Shown: in pieces, positions 32,290-40,920 of the stretch
How positions within the stretch are numbered: position 1 is the stretch's first letter
Layout of the letters: every line of letters starts with the position of its first letter
From: Rhodococcus rhodnii
GTDB taxonomy: Bacteria > Actinomycetota > Actinomycetes > Mycobacteriales > Pseudonocardiaceae
Assembly (NCBI GenBank): GCA_000720375.1
Contig: JOAA01000012.1
Location: 186,001 to 250,000 of the forward strand
DNA length: 64,000 nucleotides
Direction of reading: 5' to 3'
Translations under genes and position numbers: made by a program
Notes under the pieces: model-generated
Database searches by the model: none
Told to the model about the DNA's origin: nothing
The model's input: the letters and a program-made list of their open reading frames with translations, nothing else

Positions 32290-34965
32290 ATGGCCCATCA
32301 CACGATCGTGGTGCTGGACATCGAGGGATTCGGCGATCGACGAAGAACGAATCCGCACCAACGCGGCGTCCGCGATGGTCTGTACGACGTAGTCCGAACT
32401 TCCTTCGATGCCGTTGGCGTGCCGTGGGCTGACTGCTATCACGAGGACCGTGGCGATGCGGTGTTCATCCTCGCACCCGCGTCGGCGAGCAAGGCTGTGT
32501 TCGTCGAAGCGTTGCCGCACAGGCTGATTACCGCGCTGCGGGTGCACAACGACACCCATCCCGAGGCGCAGCGGATGCGTTTGCGGATGGCGTTGCACGC
32601 GGGCGAAGTCCAGTACGACGACCACGGCGTGGCCTCTTCGTCGCTCAACTTGGCCTTTCGGTTGATAGACGGGCAACCGCTGAAGGCTGCGCTTGCTGCT
32701 TCGCCCGGCGTGCTGGCGTTAATCACGTCCGACTGGTTCTTCGAGGACGTCGTACGCCACACGCCAGGTGCGGCACCGGCCACGTATCGCCGGGTCAGGG
32801 TGGCCGAGAAGGAAACCAGCACCATCGCTTGGATCACGCTGCCTGATCATCCCTATCCCGCGGAGCGACGGCCCGTCGACAGGTCACTGGTGCCGCGACA
32901 GCTTCCCTTGGCGATCCGGGACTTCACCGGCCGCGCGGATCATGTCGCTGCCCTGGATGACCTGATTCCGGCTGATGACGAAGCGCCAACAGTGGTGATC
33001 ACAGCGATCGACGGGACAGCCGGAATCGGCAAGACGACTCTGGCGGTGCACTGGGCTCACCGCGTGCAGCACCGATTTCCGGACGGGACGTTGCATGTGA
33101 ACCTTCGTGGCTACGGTCCCGGTGCCCCGGCGACTCCGAGCCAGGTATTGGACGGGTTCCTACGCGCACTTGATGTCCCGGCCGAGAAGATGCCTGTCGG
33201 AGTGGACGAACAGGCGGCGTTGTATCGGTCGTTGTTGGATGGACGGCGGATGCTGATCGTGTTGGACAACGCGAACAGTGCCGATCAAGTCCGCCCATTG
33301 CTGCCAGGAGCGGCCGGGTGCATGGTGATCGTTACCAGCCGGGACAGCCTCACGGGACTCGTGGTCACGGAGGCCGCGCATCGGCTGTCCTTGGATTTGC
33401 TCACGCCTTCTGAGGCGCTCAATCTGGTGATCGGGATTATCGGTGCGGACCAAGCCGATGCCGAACCGGAAGCTGTGGCAGATCTGCTTCGGTTGTGCGC
33501 GCGGCTTCCGTTGGCGTTGCGGATCGCCGCAAGCAAAGTGGCGGCGCAGCGGCATACCACCGTGGCTGAGGTTGTCGCCGAACTGGCCGACGAACACAGT
33601 CGGCTCGATGTGCTCAGCAATGGCGGTGATGAACGGGCGGCGGTGCGAGCGGTCTTCGACTGGTCGTATCAGCGCCTGACAACGGACCAGGCAAGGCTGT
33701 TCCGTCGATTGGGTCTGCACCCCGGTCCGGACTTGTCGTTGCATGCCGCTGCAGTGGTCGGTGAAATCGAAGTTCCTGTGGCGCGAAAACTGCTTGAGAA
33801 CCTGACCGAAGCGCATTTGATCGAACCCACTGCCCGCGAACGGTATCGTTTTCACGACTTGCTCCGCGCCTACGCAGCCGACCAAGCACACCGCCGTGAT
33901 CTTGAGGATGACCGCGACCGCGCGATACGAAATCTGTTTGCCTGGTACGCTCAAACTGCTTACGTCTGTGACCAGCTACTGCACCCCAACCACTATCGAA
34001 TACCACTGCAACTTCCTCCAGTGGCTCGCGCATATGAAGCGCAAGTCCACAACTTTGGGCACGCCTTGGTTTGGCTGGAGGACGAATACATGAATCTACT
34101 TGCGGTGCTGCACAATGCGAGACAGCAAAAGTTGTACCAGCATGTCCTTCATCTCGCCGACGGTATGCGATTTCTTTACTTGTTAGGCAGCTGGGACGAC
34201 TACCTCGACACTGAAACGCTTGGGTTAGTGGCGTCTGGACACTGCCGAGACGGGAGAGCAGAGCGTCACTTCCTGGGGAGACGTGGGGAAACGCTGACCC
34301 GACTACATCGATGGGATGAAGCACGGGCTGACTTCGACCGTGTACTGGCTATGGCCCGAGCGGCTGCCGACAGCATTGGTGAAGGAGTAGCACTCAGTGA
34401 TCTTGGATTCCTGTATCTGGAGCGTAGGGACTACGACAAGGCGCTGACGTACGCACTGGAGGCGCTACCTTTGGTGCAGAACAAGCCTCCTGTGCTGTAT
34501 GAGGCTGTAAGCCAGGGATACATTAGTCACGCCTTCGTTGGCCTCGGCCATTATCGGCAAGCTCTCGAACATGGTGAACGTGCATTGGCGCTCCGCCGTC
34601 AGATCGGCGACAGCTGGGGCGAATCCCAGGCCATGCACCGCTTGGCACTGGCATGGCAAGGGCTTGGTGACCACCAGAAGACCATCGATCTTTGCCGGAA
34701 GGCGCTCACTCTCGGGCGCGCGACTAGAGACGAATACACAGTCGCCGTTGGTCGCACCACCAGAGCAGTGGCCGAAACAATCGCCGCGCTGTTGGACACC
34801 CTCGCCATCTCGTTGCATCACACTGGCAACACAGCTGAGGCCATCGCTTGCTGGCACGAAGCTGTTGCTGTGCTGGAGGAATCCGGTTACGAGCATCGTG
34901 CTGCCGAAGTCCGGCAACGACTCCACAACGCCATTCAAGCTGATGGCCCACTGCGCGGGCCGTGA
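32290..34965 (+). CDS. STAND NTPase: cyclase-like domain, NB-ARC and TPR repeats
   Basis: This is an 891-residue multidomain protein. Residues 1-185 resemble a class III nucleotide cyclase: metal Asp10 in VLDIEGFG, Asp56 in RGDAVF, the MALHAGEV strand, and the Asn/Arg pair (N120, R124) in LNLAFRL. Residues about 210-560 are NB-ARC: GTAGIGKTT (242-250), Walker B LIVLD (322-326), sensor VIVTSRD, and a winged-helix region. TPR-like repeats run from about 590 to the end. No DNA-binding or recognisable killing domain is present. Three TTA codons (32719, 34183, 34225) and visibly lower GC in the last third set it apart from its neighbours. It could be a signal-sensing regulator or a conflict protein; its role is unknown. 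Confidence 0.85.
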   Translation: MAHHTIVVLDIEGFGDRRRTNPHQRGVRDGLYDVVRTSFDAVGVPWADCYHEDRGDAVFILAPASASKAVFVEALPHRLITALRVHNDTHPEAQRMRLRMALHAGEVQYDDHGVASSSLNLAFRLIDGQPLKAALAASPGVLALITSDWFFEDVVRHTPGAAPATYRRVRVAEKETSTIAWITLPDHPYPAERRPVDRSLVPRQLPLAIRDFTGRADHVAALDDLIPADDEAPTVVITAIDGTAGIGKTTLAVHWAHRVQHRFPDGTLHVNLRGYGPGAPATPSQVLDGFLRALDVPAEKMPVGVDEQAALYRSLLDGRRMLIVLDNANSADQVRPLLPGAAGCMVIVTSRDSLTGLVVTEAAHRLSLDLLTPSEALNLVIGIIGADQADAEPEAVADLLRLCARLPLALRIAASKVAAQRHTTVAEVVAELADEHSRLDVLSNGGDERAAVRAVFDWSYQRLTTDQARLFRRLGLHPGPDLSLHAAAVVGEIEVPVARKLLENLTEAHLIEPTARERYRFHDLLRAYAADQAHRRDLEDDRDRAIRNLFAWYAQTAYVCDQLLHPNHYRIPLQLPPVARAYEAQVHNFGHALVWLEDEYMNLLAVLHNARQQKLYQHVLHLADGMRFLYLLGSWDDYLDTETLGLVASGHCRDGRAERHFLGRRGETLTRLHRWDEARADFDRVLAMARAAADSIGEGVALSDLGFLYLERRDYDKALTYALEALPLVQNKPPVLYEAVSQGYISHAFVGLGHYRQALEHGERALALRRQIGDSWGESQAMHRLALAWQGLGDHQKTIDLCRKALTLGRATRDEYTVAVGRTTRAVAETIAALLDTLAISLHHTGNTAEAIACWHEAVAVLEESGYEHRAAEVRQRLHNAIQADGPLRGP

Positions 34966-34996
34966 CGGGCAGTTCGCCACGGCCCGCGCAATGGGC
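34946..34996. terminator. Bidirectional hairpin at the STAND gene end
   Basis: GCGCGGGCCGTG (34953-34964) pairs with CACGGCCCGCGC (34978-34989), and an outer GCCCA/TGGGC pair extends the stem past two mismatches. It overlaps the STAND stop codon and lies 16 bp before the convergent gene end. Confidence 0.65.
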
Positions 34997-35012
34997 GCGG
35001 GATCGGGCCGAG

Positions 35013-38000
35013 TTACGAGAACTCAACCCAGTTCAGGTTGATCAAACCTGTTGTCGGTCCATTCGGGACACCGGTGAACACGAGATACAGCTTGTGCGTC
35101 CCCACCGGCTGACTCACTGGCACACTCTGGCTGGCGAACCCGTTGTTGCCGTTGGTCGCCAGCAGTGTCGCGGTGGTGACCAAGGGACCCGTTGGGGAGT
35201 CCAGCCTCAGTTCGACGTTGGCGCGTGGTTGACCCACGGTCGTTGCCGAACCACCGGAGTAGCGGAACGTCACCGTGTTCGTCCCGCCGAGGTTGATCGG
35301 GTCGAACGCGATGTGGTCGCCGACGTCGATCGCGTTGACGTGCAGGCCTGCCCCGGTGTCCGGAGTGATCGTGAAGTCGACGCCCTGCTTGATCGGGGCG
35401 AACTCGGCTTCCTGGCGGTGCAGCTGGATCTTGGCCTGGCTGATCGTCTCCAGTGCGGGCTGGCCGTTGGCACCGAGATCCGTGTACTTGGCGCTGATGC
35501 CACCCCACAGGTAACCGCCAGCGTGGTCGCCACCGTCTGGTGGTGACGGCAATGTGCCGGAGCATCCGCTGGTCTCGGCTTGGCCGTGGCCGTGTTCGTC
35601 ATGCCCGAGCACGAACGACACCGTCACACGGTTGCAGTCGATCTGGCCGTCCTCGGGGTCGGTCACCGTCACTGTGAACGGAATCTGGTCGCCCCAGTTG
35701 AAGAACGAGCCTGCGACCGGGGAGGTGACCGTCACTGTCGGTGCTGTGTTGCCGACCGTGATGGTCCGCGTCAGCGCCGTCGCCTTGCCGCTGGAGTCGG
35801 TCACCGTCAGCTTCGCGTGGTACACGCCATTGGTCGTGTACGTGTACGTCGCGTTCGGGTCGGCCGAGTCCACAGTGCCGTCGTTGGTGAAGTCCCATGC
35901 GTACGAGATCGACTCGCCCGGGTCGGGGTCGTGCGTCCCGGCGCTGGAGAACTTCACGGTCAACGGGGCCTGGCCGGACGTCGGCGTCGCGTCAAGCACC
36001 ACGACCGGCGAGCGCTTGCCCTTGACGTAACGGATCACCGACAACTGGGCGTCCGGGTTCGGCCGGAAGAAGCCGTCGCCGTACTCCAGCACGTACAGCG
36101 AACCGTCCGGTCCGAACTCCATCTCCATCGGGTTGTCGAAGACGAACCCTGGCAGGAACTGCTCGACACCGGTCAGGTTGCCCTTGCCGTCCGTGCGCAT
36201 CATGAACAGCTTGTCGCGGGTGAACTCACCGAAGACGACGGAGTTGTTGTAGTACTCCGGGAACTTCGTCTCGGACGTGGAGTTCTTGTCGTACTTGTAG
36301 ATCGGGCCGCCGTGCGGGCCGACGCCACCCGTACCGATCACCGGCCACTTGAAGTCACACGGCGTCGGCGGGTTCACCATGTACGAACCGGGGCACGGCG
36401 TGCGCGCCTCGTAGGTGTACCAGAACTGCGAGGGCTGCACCGCTGGGAGCACGGTCCGTCCGGTGTTCTTCGGCGAGTTGTTCACCGGCGCGCCGCAGTT
36501 GAACGGCTGCCCCGGCGTCCGCGTCGAGAAGTCGAAGTCCACATAGGGCGATCCCGGCTGGGTGCAGAACGGCCACCCGTAGTTGCCCGCGGTCTTGGTG
36601 GCGAACCACTTTCCCGTTCCCTCCGGGCCACGCGTCGGCGATGACGTCCGGGAGTCGGGGGAGTAGTCGGCCAGATAGACCATTCCGGAGGCGTCCACAT
36701 CGAACCGGAACGGGTTGCGCAGACCCATCAGGAAGATCTCCGGCCGGGTCTTGTTGTCGTAGTCCTCGGCCTCGGGGAAGAGGTTGCCCTCCGGGATGGT
36801 GTACGTCCCGTTCGGACGGACCTTGATCCGCAACAGCTTGCCGCGCAGGTCGTTGGTGTTGGCCGACGAGCGCTGCGCGTCATAACCCGGGCCTTGGGTC
36901 GGCGCGTCGTTGATCGGGGTGAAGCCGTCCGAGCCGCTGGCGTTGGTGTCGTCGCCGGTGACCAGGTACAGGTTGCCCTTGCCGTCGAACTTGACCTTGC
37001 CTGCCACGTGGCAGCAGATGCCACGGTCCACGTCCACCCGCAGGATCTGCTGCTCGGTGGACATGTCCAGGTGCGGCGTCGGGGTCTCGACCAGCTTCAC
37101 ACGGGAGAGCTGGTTGTAGCCCTTGAACGCGTCCCACACCTTGGGGTCGTTGCTGGTCGCCGGCGCGTCACCCTCGTTGACGCCCGGCGTCGCCGGGTTG
37201 TCGACGGGGGTGTTCAACGGTGGCGCGTAGAAGATGTAGACCCACTTGTTGTTCGCGAAGTCGGGGTCGATCGCGACCGACTGCAGCCCGTCCTCGTCGT
37301 GCGAGTACACCGGGATGGTGGTGATCACCGGGCTGGCCTTGGACTTGGGGTCGTACAGCCGGATCTGGCCGCCGCGGGTGTTGTGCAGCACGCGTCCGTC
37401 CGGCAGTACCGCGAGCGACATCGGCTCGCCGGGCTCGTCGTTGAGCGTGACCTTCTCGTAGTTGCCGAGCACGGTCGCGCCACAGTCACCCTCGACGACA
37501 CCCGCCGCCCACTCGATGCCGCCAAGCAAGTGCTTGCGGAACGCACCCTGCCGGTACGTCTCGATCGAGTGGCCGAGGCCGGTGTACCACGAGCGGCCGC
37601 CGACGTGGTCCTGGCACCAGGCGATCGGGTGGTCGAAGCCCATCGTGCCACCGGCGAACGACCGCTCGTCCACAGTGGCCAGGACGTGCTCGGAACCGCG
37701 CACGTTCTTCGAGAAGTTGTACCACTCCTCGGTCAGCGTGAGCGTCCGCGGCACGGTCTCGGTCGACGGGTGTGCACGGTCGGCAACCTGCACGTTGCCC
37801 GCGCTGACGCCGGTCACACCGGCGACCTTGGCACCGACGAGATCCTGGTAGAAGGGCCAGTCGGGTTCGGTCTCCGCGGCCGCGTGGATGCCGACCCAGC
37901 CGCCGCCGGCCCGGATGTAGGACTCGAAAGCGGCTTCCTGCACCGGGTTGAGCACGTTGCCGACGGTGTTGAGGAACACCACGGCACGGAAGTTCGCCAG

Positions 38001-38333
38001 GTTCTCGGCGGTGAACGCGGCCGCGTCCTGCGTCACCGTGACCTGGAAACCGTTGTTGTTGGCCAGATTGCGGATGGTCTGCACACCATCCTGAATGGAC
38101 GGGCGGCGTGGCCCGTCGGTCTTGGTGAACACCAGGACCTTGTAGCTCGGCGGCTTGCGGACGTCGGAACGCAGCGACGCCGGGCCGTTCTGCTCGGCGA
38201 CCAACGGCTCCGAAATGTCCCGCACCGGGGGAGGTGCGGCGATCGCGGGCGCACTGCCCACGAGCACAATGGATGAGGCGACGGCAAAGCCGGCCGCAGC
38301 GGCCAGCCAGCGTCGCCCGGACGAGCGAAGCAT
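35013..38333 (-). CDS. Secreted ThuA / sugar-dehydrogenase propeller / PKD / CBM6-like fusion
   Basis: This is a 1106-residue exported protein. The signal peptide (RRWLAAAAGFAVASSIVLVG) is followed by a ThuA domain at about 61-274 (GGGWVGIHAAAETEPDWPF), a GSDH-type beta propeller at about 288-767, a PKD domain at about 774-859, a segment with a His-rich loop (GHDEHGHGQAE), and a C-terminal carbohydrate-binding domain of CBM6/DUF1080-associated type at about 978-1106. ThuA relatives bind or oxidise trehalose-like sugars and the propeller family oxidises sugars, so a cell-wall or polysaccharide target is likely. It starts 14 bp after the isomerase-like gene stop, in the same operon. Confidence 0.87.
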   Translation of the reverse strand: MLRSSGRRWLAAAAGFAVASSIVLVGSAPAIAAPPPVRDISEPLVAEQNGPASLRSDVRKPPSYKVLVFTKTDGPRRPSIQDGVQTIRNLANNNGFQVTVTQDAAAFTAENLANFRAVVFLNTVGNVLNPVQEAAFESYIRAGGGWVGIHAAAETEPDWPFYQDLVGAKVAGVTGVSAGNVQVADRAHPSTETVPRTLTLTEEWYNFSKNVRGSEHVLATVDERSFAGGTMGFDHPIAWCQDHVGGRSWYTGLGHSIETYRQGAFRKHLLGGIEWAAGVVEGDCGATVLGNYEKVTLNDEPGEPMSLAVLPDGRVLHNTRGGQIRLYDPKSKASPVITTIPVYSHDEDGLQSVAIDPDFANNKWVYIFYAPPLNTPVDNPATPGVNEGDAPATSNDPKVWDAFKGYNQLSRVKLVETPTPHLDMSTEQQILRVDVDRGICCHVAGKVKFDGKGNLYLVTGDDTNASGSDGFTPINDAPTQGPGYDAQRSSANTNDLRGKLLRIKVRPNGTYTIPEGNLFPEAEDYDNKTRPEIFLMGLRNPFRFDVDASGMVYLADYSPDSRTSSPTRGPEGTGKWFATKTAGNYGWPFCTQPGSPYVDFDFSTRTPGQPFNCGAPVNNSPKNTGRTVLPAVQPSQFWYTYEARTPCPGSYMVNPPTPCDFKWPVIGTGGVGPHGGPIYKYDKNSTSETKFPEYYNNSVVFGEFTRDKLFMMRTDGKGNLTGVEQFLPGFVFDNPMEMEFGPDGSLYVLEYGDGFFRPNPDAQLSVIRYVKGKRSPVVVLDATPTSGQAPLTVKFSSAGTHDPDPGESISYAWDFTNDGTVDSADPNATYTYTTNGVYHAKLTVTDSSGKATALTRTITVGNTAPTVTVTSPVAGSFFNWGDQIPFTVTVTDPEDGQIDCNRVTVSFVLGHDEHGHGQAETSGCSGTLPSPPDGGDHAGGYLWGGISAKYTDLGANGQPALETISQAKIQLHRQEAEFAPIKQGVDFTITPDTGAGLHVNAIDVGDHIAFDPINLGGTNTVTFRYSGGSATTVGQPRANVELRLDSPTGPLVTTATLLATNGNNGFASQSVPVSQPVGTHKLYLVFTGVPNGPTTGLINLNWVEFS

Positions 38334-38347
38334 GGGTGAGCGTCTCC

Positions 38348-39457
38348 TCAGCGGTGGCGGTAGATCGTCAGCTCGGACATGTTGGTGTAGCTCAGCGCGG
38401 CGAAGTCGAGCGACTGCGCGGGCGCGGTGGTTCCACCGGGTGCGGTGTCCTGCTCCCAGTTGGCGTGGTGGAAGTCCTGCTCACCGATGGTCTGGAAGAA
38501 CTGCTGGAAGTTGATGTCACCCTCGCCGAACGGCACCATGTCGTGGCCGTTGGGCACGGCGGTGTTGCGGTTGCCGTCCTTGGCGTGGAACAGCGGGAAC
38601 CGCAGTGGCCGCGGTGCGACGGTCAGAATCGGGTCGAACAGGGAGGTCTGCTGACGGCCCCAGCGGTCGGTGTACGTCTTGTGCTTGTAGCGCGCCACGT
38701 ACGCCCAGAAGATGTCCAGCTCGAAGAAGACGTATCGGGGGTCGGTCTTGTCGAAGAAGTATTCCAGACGCCGTTTCCCGGACGAACGCGTCGGTTTGCC
38801 GTTGGCGTCCAACGGGCCGGTGTCGAGCATGAAGCTGTACGCGGCGTCGTGGTTGTGGGTGTAGAGCCTCAGGCCGCGTGCCCTCGCGCGGCGCCCCAGT
38901 TCGTTCCAGGTGTCGGCGGCGGCGTCCCAGTCGGCCTTGTAGGACGTGTTGGTCGGGTCGCTGCCGGTGCCGATGTTCTTCATGCCCAGTTCCTGGGCGA
39001 TGTCCATCTGCTGCTCGAACGTCGCGGGGTTGATCTGGGTGTGCGTCCCGTTGGCGATCAGCCCGTTGTCGTCGAGGATCTTGCGGATCTCCTTCGGCGT
39101 GATCTGGCGGCCGAGGATCTCGGTGCTCTGGTTGTAGCCGGCGAACTCGATCTCCTTGTAGCCGATCTCGGCAAGGCGGGCGAGGACCCGTTCGAATCCG
39201 TACGGCACTCCGCTGTTGTCCGGGGCCGCGCTGATGCGGTCACGGACGCTGTACAGGATGATCCCGCGGTTACGGGACGGGATCAGAGGTTCGGCGCGCA
39301 GGCCGCGACCATGACCCCTGTCGTGATCGGTCTCGGCGAGCGCGGGCGTTGCCGTGGCGAGCACCGGTAAACCGGCCGCGCCGAGCACGGCGGCGGCTCC
39401 GGCGGACGCGGTGAACACGTCACGGCGAGTGAACCGTCTGTCCTGCTTTTCTTCCAT
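38348..39457 (-). CDS. Tat-exported sugar phosphate isomerase/epimerase-like TIM barrel
   Basis: This is a 369-residue protein. The twin-arginine signal FTRRDVFTASAGAAAVLG and a long Ala-rich h-region precede an AP-endonuclease-2-like TIM barrel (PF01261), with segments GYKEIEFAGYN, LRLYTHNHDAAY, VFFELDIFWAY and FPLFHAKDG supplying His/Glu/Asp metal ligands. An exported member cannot act on cytosolic phosphorylated sugars, so it probably acts on free sugars or keto-sugars. Its partner downstream is the ThuA/dehydrogenase fusion, and the pair could oxidise and isomerise the same extracellular sugar. The start is 39457. Confidence 0.87.
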   Translation of the reverse strand: MEEKQDRRFTRRDVFTASAGAAAVLGAAGLPVLATATPALAETDHDRGHGRGLRAEPLIPSRNRGIILYSVRDRISAAPDNSGVPYGFERVLARLAEIGYKEIEFAGYNQSTEILGRQITPKEIRKILDDNGLIANGTHTQINPATFEQQMDIAQELGMKNIGTGSDPTNTSYKADWDAAADTWNELGRRARARGLRLYTHNHDAAYSFMLDTGPLDANGKPTRSSGKRRLEYFFDKTDPRYVFFELDIFWAYVARYKHKTYTDRWGRQQTSLFDPILTVAPRPLRFPLFHAKDGNRNTAVPNGHDMVPFGEGDINFQQFFQTIGEQDFHHANWEQDTAPGGTTAPAQSLDFAALSYTNMSELTIYRHR

Positions 39458-39536
39458 GGCGAATAGCGCCTTTCTCAAACCGGGCGTGCGCATACTTCGG
39501 GCGGCTGACGACACCCATGGCGGCGGGCTTCAGACA

Positions 39537-39548
39537 ACGACCGGTCGT
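39537..39548. promoter_or_regulatory. Palindrome upstream of the ThuA operon
   Basis: ACGACCGGTCGT is a perfect 12-bp palindrome 80 bp upstream of the isomerase-like gene, in the divergent region with the Leg1-like gene. It is a candidate operator for an unknown repressor; no regulator gene is adjacent. Confidence 0.35.
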
Positions 39549-39698
39549 CTGACCCGGAGGCGGTACCTTCCTCCGTCAAGCAGTCAACGGATGTTAGCTA
39601 CTTATGACGAACAAATGAAGACTTTCGCATCCGTCAGACAGAAGTTTCGGCCAGTCGGGCGTACTTTTGCGTTACGCAGCGAAATCAGGGGAGGCAAA

Positions 39699-40607
39699 GT
39701 GGTCACGCATCCGATCGAACTGGTCAGTCTGGACCTGTTCGAGGTGTGGACTTCGGCTCAGCCGCTGAACGAAGTGTTCGACCCGTTCCGCTTCTCCCAC
39801 CGGATGGCCGCGTACCGGGAGATGATCGACGCCACGAACCGTGACGGCCAGTTCGGGCCGGACAACCGGCGTAACCCCCTGTGGGGCCTGATGTTCCAGC
39901 ACCAGTGGCAGTTCAGCAGTGGCCGGCTCGGCCGGCACGACGGCCGGATCGAGCCGGATTCGCCTTGGGGCTACGGCAACTACGCACTGTGCGTGATTCC
40001 GTGGCTGGGCGCCACGGCGGCGGGTGTCGTACCGGAGATCGAGATCGCGCCGCCGCCCGTGCCCTCGCGGTTCGGCTACCGACCGGAGGACTTTGGCTCG
40101 GCTGTTGGTGATTGGCGGTCATACTTCGAGATGGTCATGGGGGACACCGACAACGAGACGGTCCGGTTCGCACTGTGGAAGGCACACAAGACGTCGCTGG
40201 ACATCGTTGCCGAGAACCTCGCGGGCATCGACCCCGCGCCGCTCGCGCCCGCCGAGTTGGAATTCCTGCGCGGGTGGTGCCGGATGGTCGACTACCTCTG
40301 GGCGGCCGCGTGGCGCACCGACTTCGACTTTATGACCGAGTACGGCCTCGACATCCTGCCCGACCGGCTGCTCGGGCCGGACGCTGAACGGTTTCCGACG
40401 AAGGTTCACCACAATGTCCGCAATGTCGTTGCCCTTGCCCGCACGCCGAGGTGGCGGCATCGCCTGAATCTGCGGATGTGGCAGCGAGTCATGCGGACAA
40501 AGGCCGCCAGGGACGAAGTGGTCGCCATGCTCGACGCGCTGTTCAATCCCAACCCCGGCAACGCGGCCGCCCGGCGGCGAATGCTCGGTTACCTCCTGCG
40601 CTATTGA
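39699..40607 (+). CDS. Leg1-family protein (bacterial)
   Basis: This is a 302-residue protein. GTG 39699 is chosen because GGGGAGG lies 5 bp upstream and the preceding in-frame codons look non-coding. NPLWGLMFQHQWQFSSGRL, then YALCVIPWLGA and PEIEIAPPP, resemble the LEG1 family (PF05612), best known from vertebrate secreted liver proteins. No signal peptide is visible at any reasonable start, which is odd for this family. No reaction is known for Leg1 proteins. The gene stands 240 bp from the ThuA operon and 313 bp before the metalloprotease-like gene. Confidence 0.7.
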   Translation: MVTHPIELVSLDLFEVWTSAQPLNEVFDPFRFSHRMAAYREMIDATNRDGQFGPDNRRNPLWGLMFQHQWQFSSGRLGRHDGRIEPDSPWGYGNYALCVIPWLGATAAGVVPEIEIAPPPVPSRFGYRPEDFGSAVGDWRSYFEMVMGDTDNETVRFALWKAHKTSLDIVAENLAGIDPAPLAPAELEFLRGWCRMVDYLWAAAWRTDFDFMTEYGLDILPDRLLGPDAERFPTKVHHNVRNVVALARTPRWRHRLNLRMWQRVMRTKAARDEVVAMLDALFNPNPGNAAARRRMLGYLLRY

Positions 40608-40920
40608 CGCAAGATCTTTACGCCTGTTAAGTGACGTCGTTACCTTGGTTGGTTCTTTCCGTGGTGCCGCCGGAAATGGCGAATTGTCGTTGGCGAGCTG
40701 CTCAAATACGTTTTTCTGCGAACAACTTTTTCTGTGGTGAATAGCGGCATCAGGCCTTGTGTGTCATGTGCACGCGGAGCAGACTGTCCCAGGTCACAAC
40801 ACTCATGGTCAGCAGAGAACTGAACGGCGGCTGCCGGTCGGTGTTTCGTCTTCCGACAGTCTGACAATGCCGCACGCTCTCCTCGCCGCGAGGCGCAGCT
40901 TGTCGAGGAGCTAATTATCC
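40608..40920 (+). other. Promoter-type intergenic region, AT-richer than average
   Basis: This is about 313 bp without a plausible gene. It is AT-richer than its surroundings (runs such as TTTTTCTG and AACTTTTTCTG near 40710-40735), which suits a promoter and leader for the metzincin-like gene. A GAGGAG-like site (GTCGAGGAGC) near 40900 is probably its ribosome binding site. No hairpin or repeat stood out. Confidence 0.5.

Noticed and set aside
32290..34965. A complete anti-phage defence island around the STAND gene
   Set aside because: The neighbours are a TetR/NmrA pair and secreted sugar enzymes. No nuclease, protease effector, reverse transcriptase or mobile element was seen, so only the protein itself is flagged.
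36894..38276. 460-codon plus-strand frame opposite the ThuA fusion gene
   Set aside because: Its Val/Arg/His-rich composition is that of an antisense frame; the minus-strand gene has clear domains and a signal peptide.
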